Source: an uncultured Armatimonadota bacterium (lineage in GTDB: Bacteria > Armatimonadota > Fimbriimonadia > Fimbriimonadales > Fimbriimonadaceae). Taken from it: DNA of 64,000 nt. Both the position numbers and the translations under genes were made by a program. This document shows, one piece after another, positions 16,763-25,619 of the stretch (positions within the stretch are counted from its first letter, which is position 1; every line of letters begins with the position of its first letter). The notes beneath the pieces were generated by a model that saw only the letters and a list, made by a program, of their open reading frames with translations, was not told the DNA's origin and did no database searches. The stretch lies in NCBI GenBank assembly GCA_903904815.1, contig CAIVDU010000053.1, forward strand, positions 124,001 through 188,000, given 5' to 3'.

Positions 16763-17626
16763 ATGGAACCAAGCTTTAAGACAATCGCTGACCTTTTCCA
16801 AGTCCCCATCGGCGAAGCCGGCTCGGTGACTGACAACGTTCGCAAAGCCCACGGCGACACGCCGGACGAGAGCGACGAGCTGGGCCGACAATGCCTTACC
16901 GACGGTGACTACGAAACCGCCATCCGTCACTTTCGTGAAGCGGTGGCTCGACGAGCGCCCGATGACGTCACGAGTCGTATCCATCTTGCCGGCGCCTACG
17001 AAGTTACCGACCAGTATCCACAAGCTCTGCGAGAATACGAAAAGGCGCTGCGAGCCAACGGCGAAGTCACCGAGCCCCATGTCGGCATTTCCGACCTTTA
17101 CAAACGGTACGGGCGATTCCGAGACGCCATCGAGAAGCTTGAAAAGGCCACTGAGTTAGAACCAGAGAACCCGTTCTATCACTTCAAACTGGCGGAGGCA
17201 CTGAGAGATGCGGGTGAACCGACGCGGGCGATTCTTGCCGCTCAGCGAGCGGTGATCGCGAAACCAGACTCTTCCTTCTATCACTACTGGATTGGCGATC
17301 TCATGACGACCCAGAAGCGGTACGACGAAGCGCTGGAGTCTTTGAGGGCCGCGATCGAACTGTCTCCGGGCGACGACTTCTTGTACCTTCGAGCAGCCGT
17401 TGCGTTCCGGGGCGCCGGTCGTCAAGTCGAGGCCATCAAATCGGTCCGACTAGCGAGCGACCTGGATCCCTCCAAGAACATGTATCACGGACTCCTCGGA
17501 ATCCTGCTCGAAGAGAGCGGTCTCTTGGAGGAAGCGCACCTTGAGTCCGACCGGGCCAGCAAGATGGACCGATACGATCACGATCTCCTGAGCCGCTTGC
17601 TAGACGAAATGGGCATCGAGCCCTGA
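16763..17626 (+). CDS. Tetratricopeptide-repeat protein
   Basis: 287 residues made of about six consecutive TPR units (for example ETAIRHFREAVARRAPDD, PQALREYEKALRANGE, RDAIEKLEKATELEPENP, DEALESLRAAIELSPGDD). There is no signal peptide, so it is probably a cytoplasmic scaffold. It follows the large secreted protein by 24 bases and overlaps the next gene by one base, so the three may form one transcript. Confidence 0.87.
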   Translation: MEPSFKTIADLFQVPIGEAGSVTDNVRKAHGDTPDESDELGRQCLTDGDYETAIRHFREAVARRAPDDVTSRIHLAGAYEVTDQYPQALREYEKALRANGEVTEPHVGISDLYKRYGRFRDAIEKLEKATELEPENPFYHFKLAEALRDAGEPTRAILAAQRAVIAKPDSSFYHYWIGDLMTTQKRYDEALESLRAAIELSPGDDFLYLRAAVAFRGAGRQVEAIKSVRLASDLDPSKNMYHGLLGILLEESGLLEEAHLESDRASKMDRYDHDLLSRLLDEMGIEP

Positions 17627-18279
17627 TGCTTGCCGCTTGGATCGGCGTTTGCCTCTACGTTCAACCTGATGAGCAATACGATCGGCTTGGAAAGACTGAT
17701 TCCCAGATTTTGTCCTTGGGACGGGAAGGCTGGTCTGACTATTACGTGAGCCACCACGGATTTTGGAAGCATGCCGACCCTATCTACGCTGAGGCCGCCA
17801 AGAGACGAAATGAAAGGATTCTTGGCCAACCCGGCATGGCCAATGCAAGAGAAAAGAAGCGGCTCGCCCGGCTCTTGATGCAATTCGCCGATCTGGCTTG
17901 TCAGGTGGGCTACTCTGCAGATCCAAATACTGGTTGGGGGCCCCGTGAGAGCGCGCTTGAGGCAATCGGCCAAGACGCGATCTATGCCTACTTGGAGCCG
18001 AAAGGGAAGAAACGAGTTCGTTCTATGGTCGTTTCTGACGTCCTTAAAATTCTGAAAAGAGCAAAGAGATTTCAGCAGAACGACCTTAACGAACAGTCTG
18101 CTTTGAAACAAACATTCCAAGAAAACCTGGCCAGGCTCGAGACAACTTACCGAGAAATCGTGGGATTAGTCAGCAAAACCAGCAATCGCCCCGCATCGGA
18201 TCGCGTGCTTTGGTTCTGTTACCAGGTGGCCAAACAGATCGAGGGCGATAACACTTTTGATCCAGTCATTAACGACTAG
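17626..18279 (+). CDS. Secreted or lipid-free exported hypothetical protein
   Basis: 217 residues starting at ATG 17626, which shares its A with the TGA of the TPR gene. A short hydrophobic N-terminus (MLAAWIGVCLYV) could be a weak signal sequence. The remainder is helical, with a Lys/Arg-rich middle (KGKKRVRSMVVSDVLKILKRAKRF). No family is recognised. Its tight coupling to the TPR gene suggests they work together. Confidence 0.75.
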   Translation: MLAAWIGVCLYVQPDEQYDRLGKTDSQILSLGREGWSDYYVSHHGFWKHADPIYAEAAKRRNERILGQPGMANAREKKRLARLLMQFADLACQVGYSADPNTGWGPRESALEAIGQDAIYAYLEPKGKKRVRSMVVSDVLKILKRAKRFQQNDLNEQSALKQTFQENLARLETTYREIVGLVSKTSNRPASDRVLWFCYQVAKQIEGDNTFDPVIND

Positions 18280-18324
18280 CCGCCGAAAACTGCCGACGTC
18301 GTAAGAATCTTCGATAGATTTCCG

Positions 18325-18354
18325 TGCCAAGGGCAGATGGCTCGCGCCTTGGCA
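18325..18354. terminator. Weak hairpin between converging genes
   Basis: TGCCAAGG (18325-18332) pairs with CCTTGGCA (18347-18354) between the converging genes ending at 18279 and 18399. There is no T-run, so it may only be a partial or factor-assisted terminator. Confidence 0.4.
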
Positions 18355-18398
18355 TTCTGCCGCGGGCCAACCGGTTCACGACTGGCGAGAAGACGTGG

Positions 18399-19865
18399 CT
18401 ACAATCCTTTTTGGGCTCGCTCAATGGCTCGCCTTGAGGCCATCGACTTGTTGCAAGACTCCACGTACTCCTTCTCAGGGACGGAGTCATAAACCACGCC
18501 GCCACCCGCTTGGAAGTAAGCCCGACCGCCTTGCAGATAGATCGTACGGATCGCGATGCAAGTGTCAAGGTCGCCGTTATGGCTAATCACACCCACGCTA
18601 CCCGCGTACGAGCCTCGACGGTTCGGTTCCAATTCGTCGATGATCTCCATCGCCCTCACTTTGGGTGCTCCAGAAACGGTCCCCGCAGGGTGACACGCCC
18701 GAAACAGGTCGTAGGCGTCTTTCCCTTCTGCAAGTTCACCGGTGACGTCACTTACGATGTGCATCACGTGCGAATACCGCTCGAGAACCATGAGTTCGTT
18801 GACGTGAACCGAACCATAACCACAGACGCGGCCGAGGTCGTTTCGACCGAGGTCCACGAGCATGATGTGTTCGGCGCGCTCTTTCTCGTCCGCCAACAGC
18901 TCTTCGCCAAGCGCAATGTCTTCCGCTTCGTCCTTTCCTCTCCAGCGCGTACCGGCGATTGGCCGTACGCGAGCTTTGCGGCCGTGAAGGCTGACCAACA
19001 ACTCGGGAGAGGCGCCCACGAGATCAAAGTCGCCGAATCGTAGAAGGAACATGTACGGCGACGGGTTTATCGAACGAAGTGCTCGGTAAACAGTGAGCGG
19101 GTGAGCCTCAACCGGAGTTGAGAACCGTTGAGCGGGAACCATCTGGATGCCATCGCCTTGCGTGATGTACTCGATCATCCGGGTCACCATGTGCTCGAAC
19201 TGCTCTTGAGTCACATTGGATTCGACCGGGTGAACCGGATATGACCCGGATGGAAGGGAAGGTAACGGTTGCGCCAGTCGGGTCAGAACCCAATCGATTT
19301 CCAACCTTGCTTTCTCGTAACCCTCTTCAGAGCCGTCGGTCATGACTAGCACTCGAACGATGTTCTTTGCATGATCGAAGACGACGACCGTGTCCGCCAA
19401 CATCATCGCCATGTCGTCGACCTTGAGGTCATCCACCGTTGCGTCGGGCAACTTCTCGAAGAACCGGACGATGTCGTAGCTCATCAGGCCTACCGCTCCA
19501 CCCACAAAACTCGGAAGTCCCTCCAGTCCGAGAGGGCGCTCCGGCAACAACTCGGCCTTCAAAAGGTCCAGTGGGTCTTGGCCACCCGGCAAGTCCGATT
19601 TAAGTTCACCGTCTGGGCTGATCCGTCTTACCGATTGGTTCTTCGTGCGAAGCACCAGACGCGGACGAACTCCCAGAAAGGAGTAGCGGGCCAGCTGCTC
19701 GCCGCCCGTCACGCTCTCGAGCAGGAAGCTGTAAATCTGATCGTGAGCCAGTTTCCAGTAGGCGCTGACAGGGGTCTCTACGTCCGCGAGGACGTCCTGA
19801 TATACGGCCATTGGCCGAATACCCTCCGTTTTTTGGAGGAACTCGTCTTTGTCTGGAATCGGCAT
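18399..19865 (-). CDS. trpE: Anthranilate synthase component I
   Basis: 488 residues. It converts chorismate to anthranilate, the first step of tryptophan synthesis, with a TrpG glutaminase partner. The N-terminal domain contains [11 protein letters not shown], the feedback-site region of TrpE. The chorismate-binding domain shows [45 protein letters not shown], and [22 protein letters not shown]. No trpG or other trp gene lies nearby. Its start is only 37 bases from the divergent leuD start. Confidence 0.96.
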   Translation of the reverse strand: MPIPDKDEFLQKTEGIRPMAVYQDVLADVETPVSAYWKLAHDQIYSFLLESVTGGEQLARYSFLGVRPRLVLRTKNQSVRRISPDGELKSDLPGGQDPLDLLKAELLPERPLGLEGLPSFVGGAVGLMSYDIVRFFEKLPDATVDDLKVDDMAMMLADTVVVFDHAKNIVRVLVMTDGSEEGYEKARLEIDWVLTRLAQPLPSLPSGSYPVHPVESNVTQEQFEHMVTRMIEYITQGDGIQMVPAQRFSTPVEAHPLTVYRALRSINPSPYMFLLRFGDFDLVGASPELLVSLHGRKARVRPIAGTRWRGKDEAEDIALGEELLADEKERAEHIMLVDLGRNDLGRVCGYGSVHVNELMVLERYSHVMHIVSDVTGELAEGKDAYDLFRACHPAGTVSGAPKVRAMEIIDELEPNRRGSYAGSVGVISHNGDLDTCIAIRTIYLQGGRAYFQAGGGVVYDSVPEKEYVESCNKSMASRRAIERAQKGL

Positions 19866-19902
19866 TCAAGGTAGCGTACCGCTCCTGAGCCATACTTGGT
19901 GC
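19866..19902. promoter_or_regulatory. Compact divergent promoter region of trpE and leuD
   Basis: Only 37 bases separate the two start codons. TACGCT lies 7 bases before trpE and CATACT 6 bases before leuD, with no Shine-Dalgarno sequence for either, consistent with leaderless transcripts. GGTAGCGTACC (19870-19880) is an imperfect palindrome within it and could be an operator. The assignments are inferred from position. Confidence 0.4.
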
Positions 19903-20496
19903 ATGCTCCCGTTTACGACGCATACCGGAAAGATCGGAGTTGTTCCGGACGATAACGTCGATACTGACCGAATCATCCCTGCTCGCTACCTCACCCGCGT
20001 CAGTCGGTCTGGTTACGGCGAACTGGTGTTCAAGGATGTTCGGGGTCCCGAGTTCCCGCTCGACAAGCCAGAGGCGGCGGGTGCGACGATTCTCGTAGTC
20101 GGCACGAACTTCGGATGTGGATCTTCTCGCGAGCACGCGGTGTGGGCGATTCAGCAGGCTGGCTACCGGGCCGTGATCGCCAAGAAGACAGCGACTTCGC
20201 CGGGCTACAGCGATATCTTTCGAGGCAATGCCGGGAACTGCGGACTAGCCCTCATCGAAGTAGTTGAAGAGTCTCACGCCAAGCTTGTTGAAGCGGGGTC
20301 CGGAGCAGAAGCGACGATCGATCTTCCGAACCAGACAGTCACCGTAAACGGAGAGTCTTTCGGATTCGCCATCAACTCTTACACGAAAGATGCGTTGATC
20401 GCCGGATTGGACCTCATCGGCACCACTCTGGTCTATAACGACGCGATCGATGCCTACGAAAAGACGGCGGATCTGTTCGCTCCGGTGAATCGATGA
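19903..20496 (+). CDS. leuD: 3-isopropylmalate dehydratase small subunit
   Basis: 197 residues from ATG 19903 (MLPFTTHTGKIGVVPDDNVDTDRIIP is the family start, whereas a longer upstream frame overlaps trpE). It forms the swivelling domain that works with LeuC in leucine synthesis. Diagnostic are DNVDTDRIIPARYL and GTNFGCGSSREHAVWAI. leuC is not in this window. The last codon overlaps the following lipoprotein gene by four bases (ATGA). Confidence 0.94.
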   Translation: MLPFTTHTGKIGVVPDDNVDTDRIIPARYLTRVSRSGYGELVFKDVRGPEFPLDKPEAAGATILVVGTNFGCGSSREHAVWAIQQAGYRAVIAKKTATSPGYSDIFRGNAGNCGLALIEVVEESHAKLVEAGSGAEATIDLPNQTVTVNGESFGFAINSYTKDALIAGLDLIGTTLVYNDAIDAYEKTADLFAPVNR

Positions 20497-21164
20497 AAAC
20501 GATTGTCGCGCTCTCCCTCGGCGTCATTCTCATTGGGTGCAATGGGGCTAACTCGGCAAACCCGCCGACAGCCGATGCAGGCAATCCGGCCGCCTCGACT
20601 CCCGCAACGACTCCGGCCTCAACCACACCCGCGCCTCCAAGTCCGAATAACGCGCCCGTGGCGTCCTCCACAACTTCTGGACTCACCGCTCCCGTCCCAC
20701 CGTCAAGCACGAGCACGAACACCGATGCTCGGACAGGTGAAAGTCCCAATCGGATTAATCAGCTCAAGGACCTTAAGGTCGTCACGATCAAGGCGAACGG
20801 TCATCCGGTGAAGGTTTGGCTGATGGACACGGAGTCGAAGCGCGAAGAGGGGATGATGTTCCTGAAGGATCAGGATGTCCGGGAAGATGAAGGAATGCTG
20901 TTTCTCTTCCCAGAACTCCAGGTCAACGACGGTCGGCATAGCTTCTGGATGCATAACTGCCCGCTGGGACTCGACATCTGCTACATCGGGCCGAACAAGC
21001 GCGTTCTGAACGTTGCAAATGGCAAGCCTTACGATGAAACCCCGGTGGCTCCGACCGGCGACTACCGATACGTGCTGGAGATGAAAGTGAACTGCGCTCG
21101 AAAGCTTGGAGTCAAGCCAGGGACCCAGGTCGCGATCCCAGATAGCCTGAAAGGAACGCCTTAG
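20493..21164 (+). CDS. DUF192 lipoprotein
   Basis: 223 residues. The signal sequence ends in a lipobox (VILIGC, Cys16). It is followed by a Pro/Thr/Ser-rich linker (about 20-85), then a DUF192 domain (about 95-215) with MDTESKREEGMMF, EDEGMLFLF and FWMHNCPLGLDICYI, the conserved core of that family. DUF192 proteins have no settled biochemical function. The ATGA overlap couples it to leuD, though a functional link is not obvious. Confidence 0.9.
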   Translation: MKTIVALSLGVILIGCNGANSANPPTADAGNPAASTPATTPASTTPAPPSPNNAPVASSTTSGLTAPVPPSSTSTNTDARTGESPNRINQLKDLKVVTIKANGHPVKVWLMDTESKREEGMMFLKDQDVREDEGMLFLFPELQVNDGRHSFWMHNCPLGLDICYIGPNKRVLNVANGKPYDETPVAPTGDYRYVLEMKVNCARKLGVKPGTQVAIPDSLKGTP

Positions 21165-21205
21165 GGTTCGTCGTTTCGTGTGTCACTAGGACCATCGATA
21201 GGACC

Positions 21206-22555
21206 ATGAACAAAAAGATTGGGCGAAGACGTCCGTGGGGCATGCGTGCAAAAGTGTGGCTTTCACTCGTGGCTTTCGGGTGTGGCGCTTCGGGTTTCTC
21301 ACAGATGAGCGCCATCCACGACGCTCTTCCGTTGGCGAAAGATGCCATCTTCTTGCTACCCGCCGACCAAGCGTCGGCGACCCACGTCGAAGAGTTCTCG
21401 TGGTCCTCGGACGGAAAATACCTGTTGATCCGACGGCGACTGGAAGACCTAACGACCCGAGAGTGGGAACGCGTGACGGGTGGACTCGATCCTGACCCTT
21501 CCCCAGTGCATCACCAACTTGCCGTTTATTCCGCCCTCACCGGGAAAACGAAAGTCTTGGTGGACGTCGTCGAACCCACTTCAATCAATTCAGTTTTTTG
21601 GATCCCCAATACGGACTCGGCCATTGTCGAGTCAACGATCATCGACGGAACTCAGGCCCACACAACCCTGAATCTCGTCTCCGCGGTCGGTGGACCGACG
21701 GGAAGTCTCGGCTCCGAAGATAACGTTCACGTCCGTGGCTTGGGTTCCTATCCGGAACTTCCCTATGTGTGGTTTAGCGATCTCTCTCCCGAGCACCCCG
21801 GAATGACCGAGATCCACTTTATTGGAGAAAAGGGAATCATGGGGAAGACGGTCTACGTGCCGGCCGTCGGTGGGATAACGGTCTATCCCAGGTTCGGCAA
21901 GCTGCTCTATTTCGTCAAGTTTGAGCACGGCAAGCGGGTTCCTGGCGGCTGGAGTATCGACCCAACGACGGGGGACGTTGAACGCGTCGAAACAATTCCG
22001 GCGACCAAACCCCCCGTGGTAACGCCGGCTGAGCTGCAACTTGCGGTGAAGGGAAGTCCGGTCGAGAACGGCGATGAAACCGAGTCGGCCACCGTCGTGA
22101 GCCTCTCTAGTCCTTCCGCGAAGAAATCGATCATTGTGTCGACCGACGGCGAACAGGGAGAGCTTGCTCCCGGATCAACTGCGATCAGCTATTCCAGTCG
22201 GGGATCTTTAATGGTCAGACGGGTCGTTCACGTTCCGCTTGAGTACTACAAGAATCAGTTGCGACTCGCACTGAGAGCCAAGGCATTGAACACGGCAAAA
22301 CAGTTGGGCCTAGCCTTGATCATGTGCGCCTCTGACTATGACGACAAGTTGCCTTCCAATGCGGACGGTTGGAAATCGAAGATCGACCCCTACTTGAAGA
22401 GCCCCGGTCTGGCGAACGCGTTCAATTACACGTTCGCAGGCGGTTCGATGACCGCAATCGAGAGTCCTGCGACAACCATCCTCGGCTACGTGAGCGGTCC
22501 CGATGGTCGCGCCGTGGTCTACGCCGACGGCCACGCGAAGTACATCAGTCAGTAG
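21206..22555 (+). CDS. Exported beta-propeller-like protein with prepilin-type C-terminal (H-X9-DG-like) tail
   Basis: 449 residues. A signal peptide (about 14-32, ending GFSQ) is followed by a WD/TolB-like region (about 60-300) with strands such as EFSWSSDGKYLLIRRR. The last 110 residues change character: LNTAKQLGLALIMCASDYDDKLPSNADGW and VVYADGHAKYIS are the C-terminal half of the prepilin H-X9-DG family, but the N-terminal methylation leader of a prepilin is absent. This fusion suggests the pilin-type tail is used as a stand-alone domain. Function is unknown. Confidence 0.82.
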   Translation: MNKKIGRRRPWGMRAKVWLSLVAFGCGASGFSQMSAIHDALPLAKDAIFLLPADQASATHVEEFSWSSDGKYLLIRRRLEDLTTREWERVTGGLDPDPSPVHHQLAVYSALTGKTKVLVDVVEPTSINSVFWIPNTDSAIVESTIIDGTQAHTTLNLVSAVGGPTGSLGSEDNVHVRGLGSYPELPYVWFSDLSPEHPGMTEIHFIGEKGIMGKTVYVPAVGGITVYPRFGKLLYFVKFEHGKRVPGGWSIDPTTGDVERVETIPATKPPVVTPAELQLAVKGSPVENGDETESATVVSLSSPSAKKSIIVSTDGEQGELAPGSTAISYSSRGSLMVRRVVHVPLEYYKNQLRLALRAKALNTAKQLGLALIMCASDYDDKLPSNADGWKSKIDPYLKSPGLANAFNYTFAGGSMTAIESPATTILGYVSGPDGRAVVYADGHAKYISQ

Positions 22556-22560
22556 CCTGA

Positions 22561-22581
22561 TTCCGGACTGACCGTCCGGAA
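22561..22581 (+). terminator. Hairpin after the beta-propeller/prepilin-tail gene
   Basis: TTCCGGAC (22561-22568) pairs perfectly with GTCCGGAA (22574-22581) around a five-base loop, 5 bases after the stop codon. It lacks a T-run, so termination strength is uncertain. Confidence 0.45.
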
Positions 22582-22642
22582 CCCCGCCTTTGGAGTCCTC
22601 GTCCAATCGGACAGAGGCTCTAGAAGGAGCCGGGAGGCAAGC

Positions 22643-22822
22643 ATGCTGAGATGGGCAGTAATATTTCTGGTGATCGCAATCATCGCCGGAATCTTTGGAT
22701 TTGGACAGGTTTCCGCGGGAGCCGTCAGCATCGCGATGATGCTGTTTTACGTGTTTCTCGCCATCACGGTGATCCTATTCCTGATGTCAATAATCACCGG
22801 AAACCGCCGATCCACGCCGTAG
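22643..22822 (+). CDS. Small DUF1328-like membrane protein
   Basis: 59 residues: MLRWAVIFLVIAIIAGIFGF followed by GQVSAGAVSIA and a second hydrophobic helix, ending NRRSTP. The MLRWAvvFLviAiiAgifGFggia pattern is characteristic of the DUF1328 (YtjA) family of two-helix inner-membrane proteins. GGGAGG at 22633-22638 gives a good ribosome binding site. Confidence 0.9.
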   Translation: MLRWAVIFLVIAIIAGIFGFGQVSAGAVSIAMMLFYVFLAITVILFLMSIITGNRRSTP

Positions 22823-22867
22823 CTCTGACCCACTTGGCTTGCCGCGCGTCGCCGCGGCAAGCCTGCT

Positions 22868-23251
22868 TCATACCTCAGTCGAAGTGACGGGCTTGCCAGC
22901 GGAGTAAATCAAAGCTCCCCACCCCACAAGAAAGCAAACCCCGCCAAAGGGTGTAATGGCGCCCAGCGGCTTAATATCTGTTAGCGCTAGCACATAAAGG
23001 CTTCCCGAAAAGAGGACCACGCCAACTGTGAACAGCGTTCCAGCGAGTTTTATCACCTTTAAGGGAAGCGAGGTCGCGGCAACCGCTACGAACAAGAGCG
23101 CTATGGCATGCACAAGTTGATAGTGGACAGCAGTGTCCCAGATGGGACGGTTCTCGCCAAGCTTATCCTTCAGGGCGTGAGCCCCAAAGGCTCCCAGGGC
23201 GACTCCCAGAAAAGCGAGGATACTGCCGGACTTCAACCACGTTCGATTCAC
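22868..23251 (-). CDS. DUF423 family membrane protein
   Basis: 127 residues with four hydrophobic helices. The N-terminal segment SILAFLGVALGAFGAHALKDKL, the HYQLVHAIALL helix and the closing TPFGGVCFLVGWG are DUF423 (YwdK/YgdD-like) hallmarks. The molecular function of the family is unknown. It lies 23 bases downstream of the stress-like protein gene on the same strand, so they could be co-transcribed. Confidence 0.92.
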   Translation of the reverse strand: MNRTWLKSGSILAFLGVALGAFGAHALKDKLGENRPIWDTAVHYQLVHAIALLFVAVAATSLPLKVIKLAGTLFTVGVVLFSGSLYVLALTDIKPLGAITPFGGVCFLVGWGALIYSAGKPVTSTEV

Positions 23252-23274
23252 CCCCTGAAGATACCGGTTGGAGC

Positions 23275-24117
23275 TTAGGAGTTGCCCCAGCCTTCCATCC
23301 GAATCCGGTAGGCCTTCTCGTGAAACCGCGGAGCATCGAACAGTTGGGCCTTGGCGCCTCCCCTGCGCTCGATCACCGTCTCAACGAGGGTCTCGCTGAC
23401 TCGCCCGGGAACAATCTCGACGGCAATCATCGTCTGGCCAGCGCAGATCGCGTCCCGATAGGATCCTGCTTCTTCCTCGGTCAGACCTTCCTCGATCAAG
23501 AACTTGGAAAAGGTTTCCCAAGACTGTCCATCGCTTAAACTGAGCAGGTCGAGGGCGGCGGTTGAAAGCCCCCCCGAGCCGATCACAACACCCCTACCGG
23601 GAACGGAGATCGTTTCCAACCCTTTGGTGTTTTGGTCCTGCATGAGGGTCTGCGTGTCGTAAAGAGACTCCGATTCCGACGGTTCCTCTTTAAAACCAGT
23701 GTTCAACTCGGACCGAAGATCTCCTCGCTCCCGTTCTTCCTGACTCCGACCATCTTCGGGATCTAGGACCTCTTCGGCCATCGCTTGAGAATCATCCGCT
23801 TGGTCGAGCGACTCGACGTCCGAGGAAAGGTGCGATGTGTCGATTCCATCCATAAGGTCCATCTCCGTGCGAGGAGTCTTGGACGACTGGAGTTGTTGAA
23901 TGGATGCTCTTCCGATCACCGGGTCGTCAGACCGACCCACGAAGTAGCTAGCGTCTCCTACTGTCGCCTTGCTGGCAACTAGTTCATGACTCACAGCATT
24001 GCCGTGGTAATCGCCAACCAAGCTTATGTCCTCCGGCAAGATTCCGTCTCGCAAAAGTTCGTCGACGGCAGCTTTGCCGCTTTGTAGGGAATCAAACGTT
24101 GCGTAGTAAGTGGACAT
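23275..24117 (-). CDS. Acidic protein with general-stress-17M-like N-terminal domain
   Basis: 280 residues from ATG 24117 (MSTYYATFDSLQSGKAAVDELL), preceded by GAAGG. The N-terminus resembles the general stress protein 17M (YflT) ferredoxin-like fold, in which a short polypeptide monitors relations between two residues of a helix-strand unit. A long acidic, disordered middle (about 85-170) and a C-terminal copy-like region (GLSTAALDLLSLSDGQ, MIAVEIVPG) follow. A role in stress adaptation is plausible but unproven. No signal peptide or membrane segment. Confidence 0.75.
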   Translation of the reverse strand: MSTYYATFDSLQSGKAAVDELLRDGILPEDISLVGDYHGNAVSHELVASKATVGDASYFVGRSDDPVIGRASIQQLQSSKTPRTEMDLMDGIDTSHLSSDVESLDQADDSQAMAEEVLDPEDGRSQEERERGDLRSELNTGFKEEPSESESLYDTQTLMQDQNTKGLETISVPGRGVVIGSGGLSTAALDLLSLSDGQSWETFSKFLIEEGLTEEEAGSYRDAICAGQTMIAVEIVPGRVSETLVETVIERRGGAKAQLFDAPRFHEKAYRIRMEGWGNS

Positions 24118-24132
24118 GATCAGAGCCTTCAA

Positions 24133-24386
24133 CTCTGGGACGATGTCACCGAAAACAGGGTTCCGCCTAGTTGAAGTTGTATTGCGTTAATGTGCCTCAG
24201 CTATCCTTGCTATTCGCTCTCATCGAATGACTGAAAGTGGGCGTCCTTCGAATGAGCTCCGACTGCTAACTGCTGGCTGCCAACTGAAAACTTTGGTGTC
24301 AGGTTGCCCGCGAAACCCACCCGTTTTATTTTCGGTCTATCCACGCGTCGATGCCACAACTGCCATCGACGACAAGGGAGAGCAAC
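24133..24386 (+). other. Intergenic region with simple GCTAACTGC-like repeats
   Basis: 254 bases upstream of the DUF4397 lipoprotein. Around 24260-24290 the DNA reads CTGCTAACTGCTGGCTGCC, a pattern that recurs in other gaps of this window. No gene or RNA is recognised. Confidence 0.3.
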
Positions 24387-25082
24387 ATGAAAATACTGAC
24401 TTACGGACTTCTTGCCGTGGCTACGGCAGCCATCCTCGCCGGTTGCGGCGGGACTGCCGCCAGCCCCGCGCTGGGAACGGCGCAAAGCCCTCGTGTGAGA
24501 GCAATCAATCTGATTCCGACATCGGGTCCCCTGACCGCGACGTACGACAATTTCACACCCGCAATCGGCACGATCTCCGGTAACCAAGTGACGGGATACT
24601 CGGTTGAGAACGAGGGAAGCAACACGGTCACGTTCTCGGGAACCAGCGGATCGATCACCAGTTATGCGGGCGTGTTCCAGTACGGCAGCTATTCGACCGT
24701 GGCGATCTATCAGAAGGGAGCGACCTTTGGGACGTTCACTCTGAACGACAACAGCTCGGCCATCAATACCGGTCTGTGTCAACTGAGGTTGGCGAACGCA
24801 ATTACCACCGCCACGACTCCAGTGGATGTCTATGTGACTCCGGGCAGCTCGGGAGCACCGACACTAGTGAGTTCGAACCTGATCTCCTCCGGCGGCCTTG
24901 CCTTTGCCGCTGCCACCGACTACAAGACCTATACACCAGGCGCCTACACGGTCACGGTGACTCCTCAAAACGTTTCCACGTCGGTGCTATTGAACGTAGT
25001 GGTCAATCCGAATGCGGGGCAATCCATCACGGTCTACGCCGAAGACGGCCAACTGTCAGTCAACACGACCGACGACCAGTAG
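24387..25082 (+). CDS. DUF4397 lipoprotein
   Basis: 231 residues from ATG 24387 (GGGAG upstream). A lipoprotein signal ends at the lipobox (ILAGC, Cys19). Two beta-rich repeats start with VRAINLIPTSGPLTATYDN and LRLANAITTATTPVDVYVTP, the DUF4397 pattern of surface-exposed bacterial proteins. It is probably anchored in the outer membrane. No partner gene is obvious. Confidence 0.88.
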   Translation: MKILTYGLLAVATAAILAGCGGTAASPALGTAQSPRVRAINLIPTSGPLTATYDNFTPAIGTISGNQVTGYSVENEGSNTVTFSGTSGSITSYAGVFQYGSYSTVAIYQKGATFGTFTLNDNSSAINTGLCQLRLANAITTATTPVDVYVTPGSSGAPTLVSSNLISSGGLAFAAATDYKTYTPGAYTVTVTPQNVSTSVLLNVVVNPNAGQSITVYAEDGQLSVNTTDDQ

Positions 25083-25087
25083 GACCT

Positions 25088-25612
25088 TCACACCGATGCG
25101 TCGGTATAAGAAACCGTGCCTGGCAAAGCATCGCGCAGGTCGTGGAGAACGCCCAAAGTGCGATCCAGCGGGTGAGTGGACGGGGAATCGAAAATCACCG
25201 AAACCCAGTCCTGCACTGGTTCCCAGGAAAGGCTGCGGGCAGCCAACCGGCTGCCCGCGCTATGAAGCGCGGTTGCGCCTTGGGCTCGTCCTTGAAGAAT
25301 TTGGACTTCACGGGTTCCGTTCATGAACAGCGTGTGAGCGGGGGCATTCTTGACTACGATCTCCTTCCATCCACGCGGAGTCAACTCCTGACGGACCTTG
25401 TGAAGAACGGACTTGAACGACGCGCGCACTAAATAGCACTCTCGAAAGCCTCCTCCCAAATGGGGCGGAATCTCGAACGTCTCGCTAGGCGAGGAGTCGA
25501 GAAGATTCCCGAGTCGAATCGGTTCCTCTTTGGCAAACGCGTTGCCGATCAAGGCGGTCATGAATGTGGTCACGACAAGGAACAGGAGCGCAATACGTCG
25601 AGCCATGTCCAA
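25088..25612 (-). CDS. Secreted protein of unknown function
   Basis: 174 residues with a classic signal peptide (MDMARRIALLFLVVTTFMTA, cleavage after NAFA). The mature part is about 145 residues, with ECYLVRASFKSVLHKVRQEL and PRGWKEIVV. No family is recognised. It ends against the preceding gene and starts 7 bases from a divergent gene. Confidence 0.7.
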   Translation of the reverse strand: MDMARRIALLFLVVTTFMTALIGNAFAKEEPIRLGNLLDSSPSETFEIPPHLGGGFRECYLVRASFKSVLHKVRQELTPRGWKEIVVKNAPAHTLFMNGTREVQILQGRAQGATALHSAGSRLAARSLSWEPVQDWVSVIFDSPSTHPLDRTLGVLHDLRDALPGTVSYTDASV

Positions 25613-25619
25613 TTAGTGT

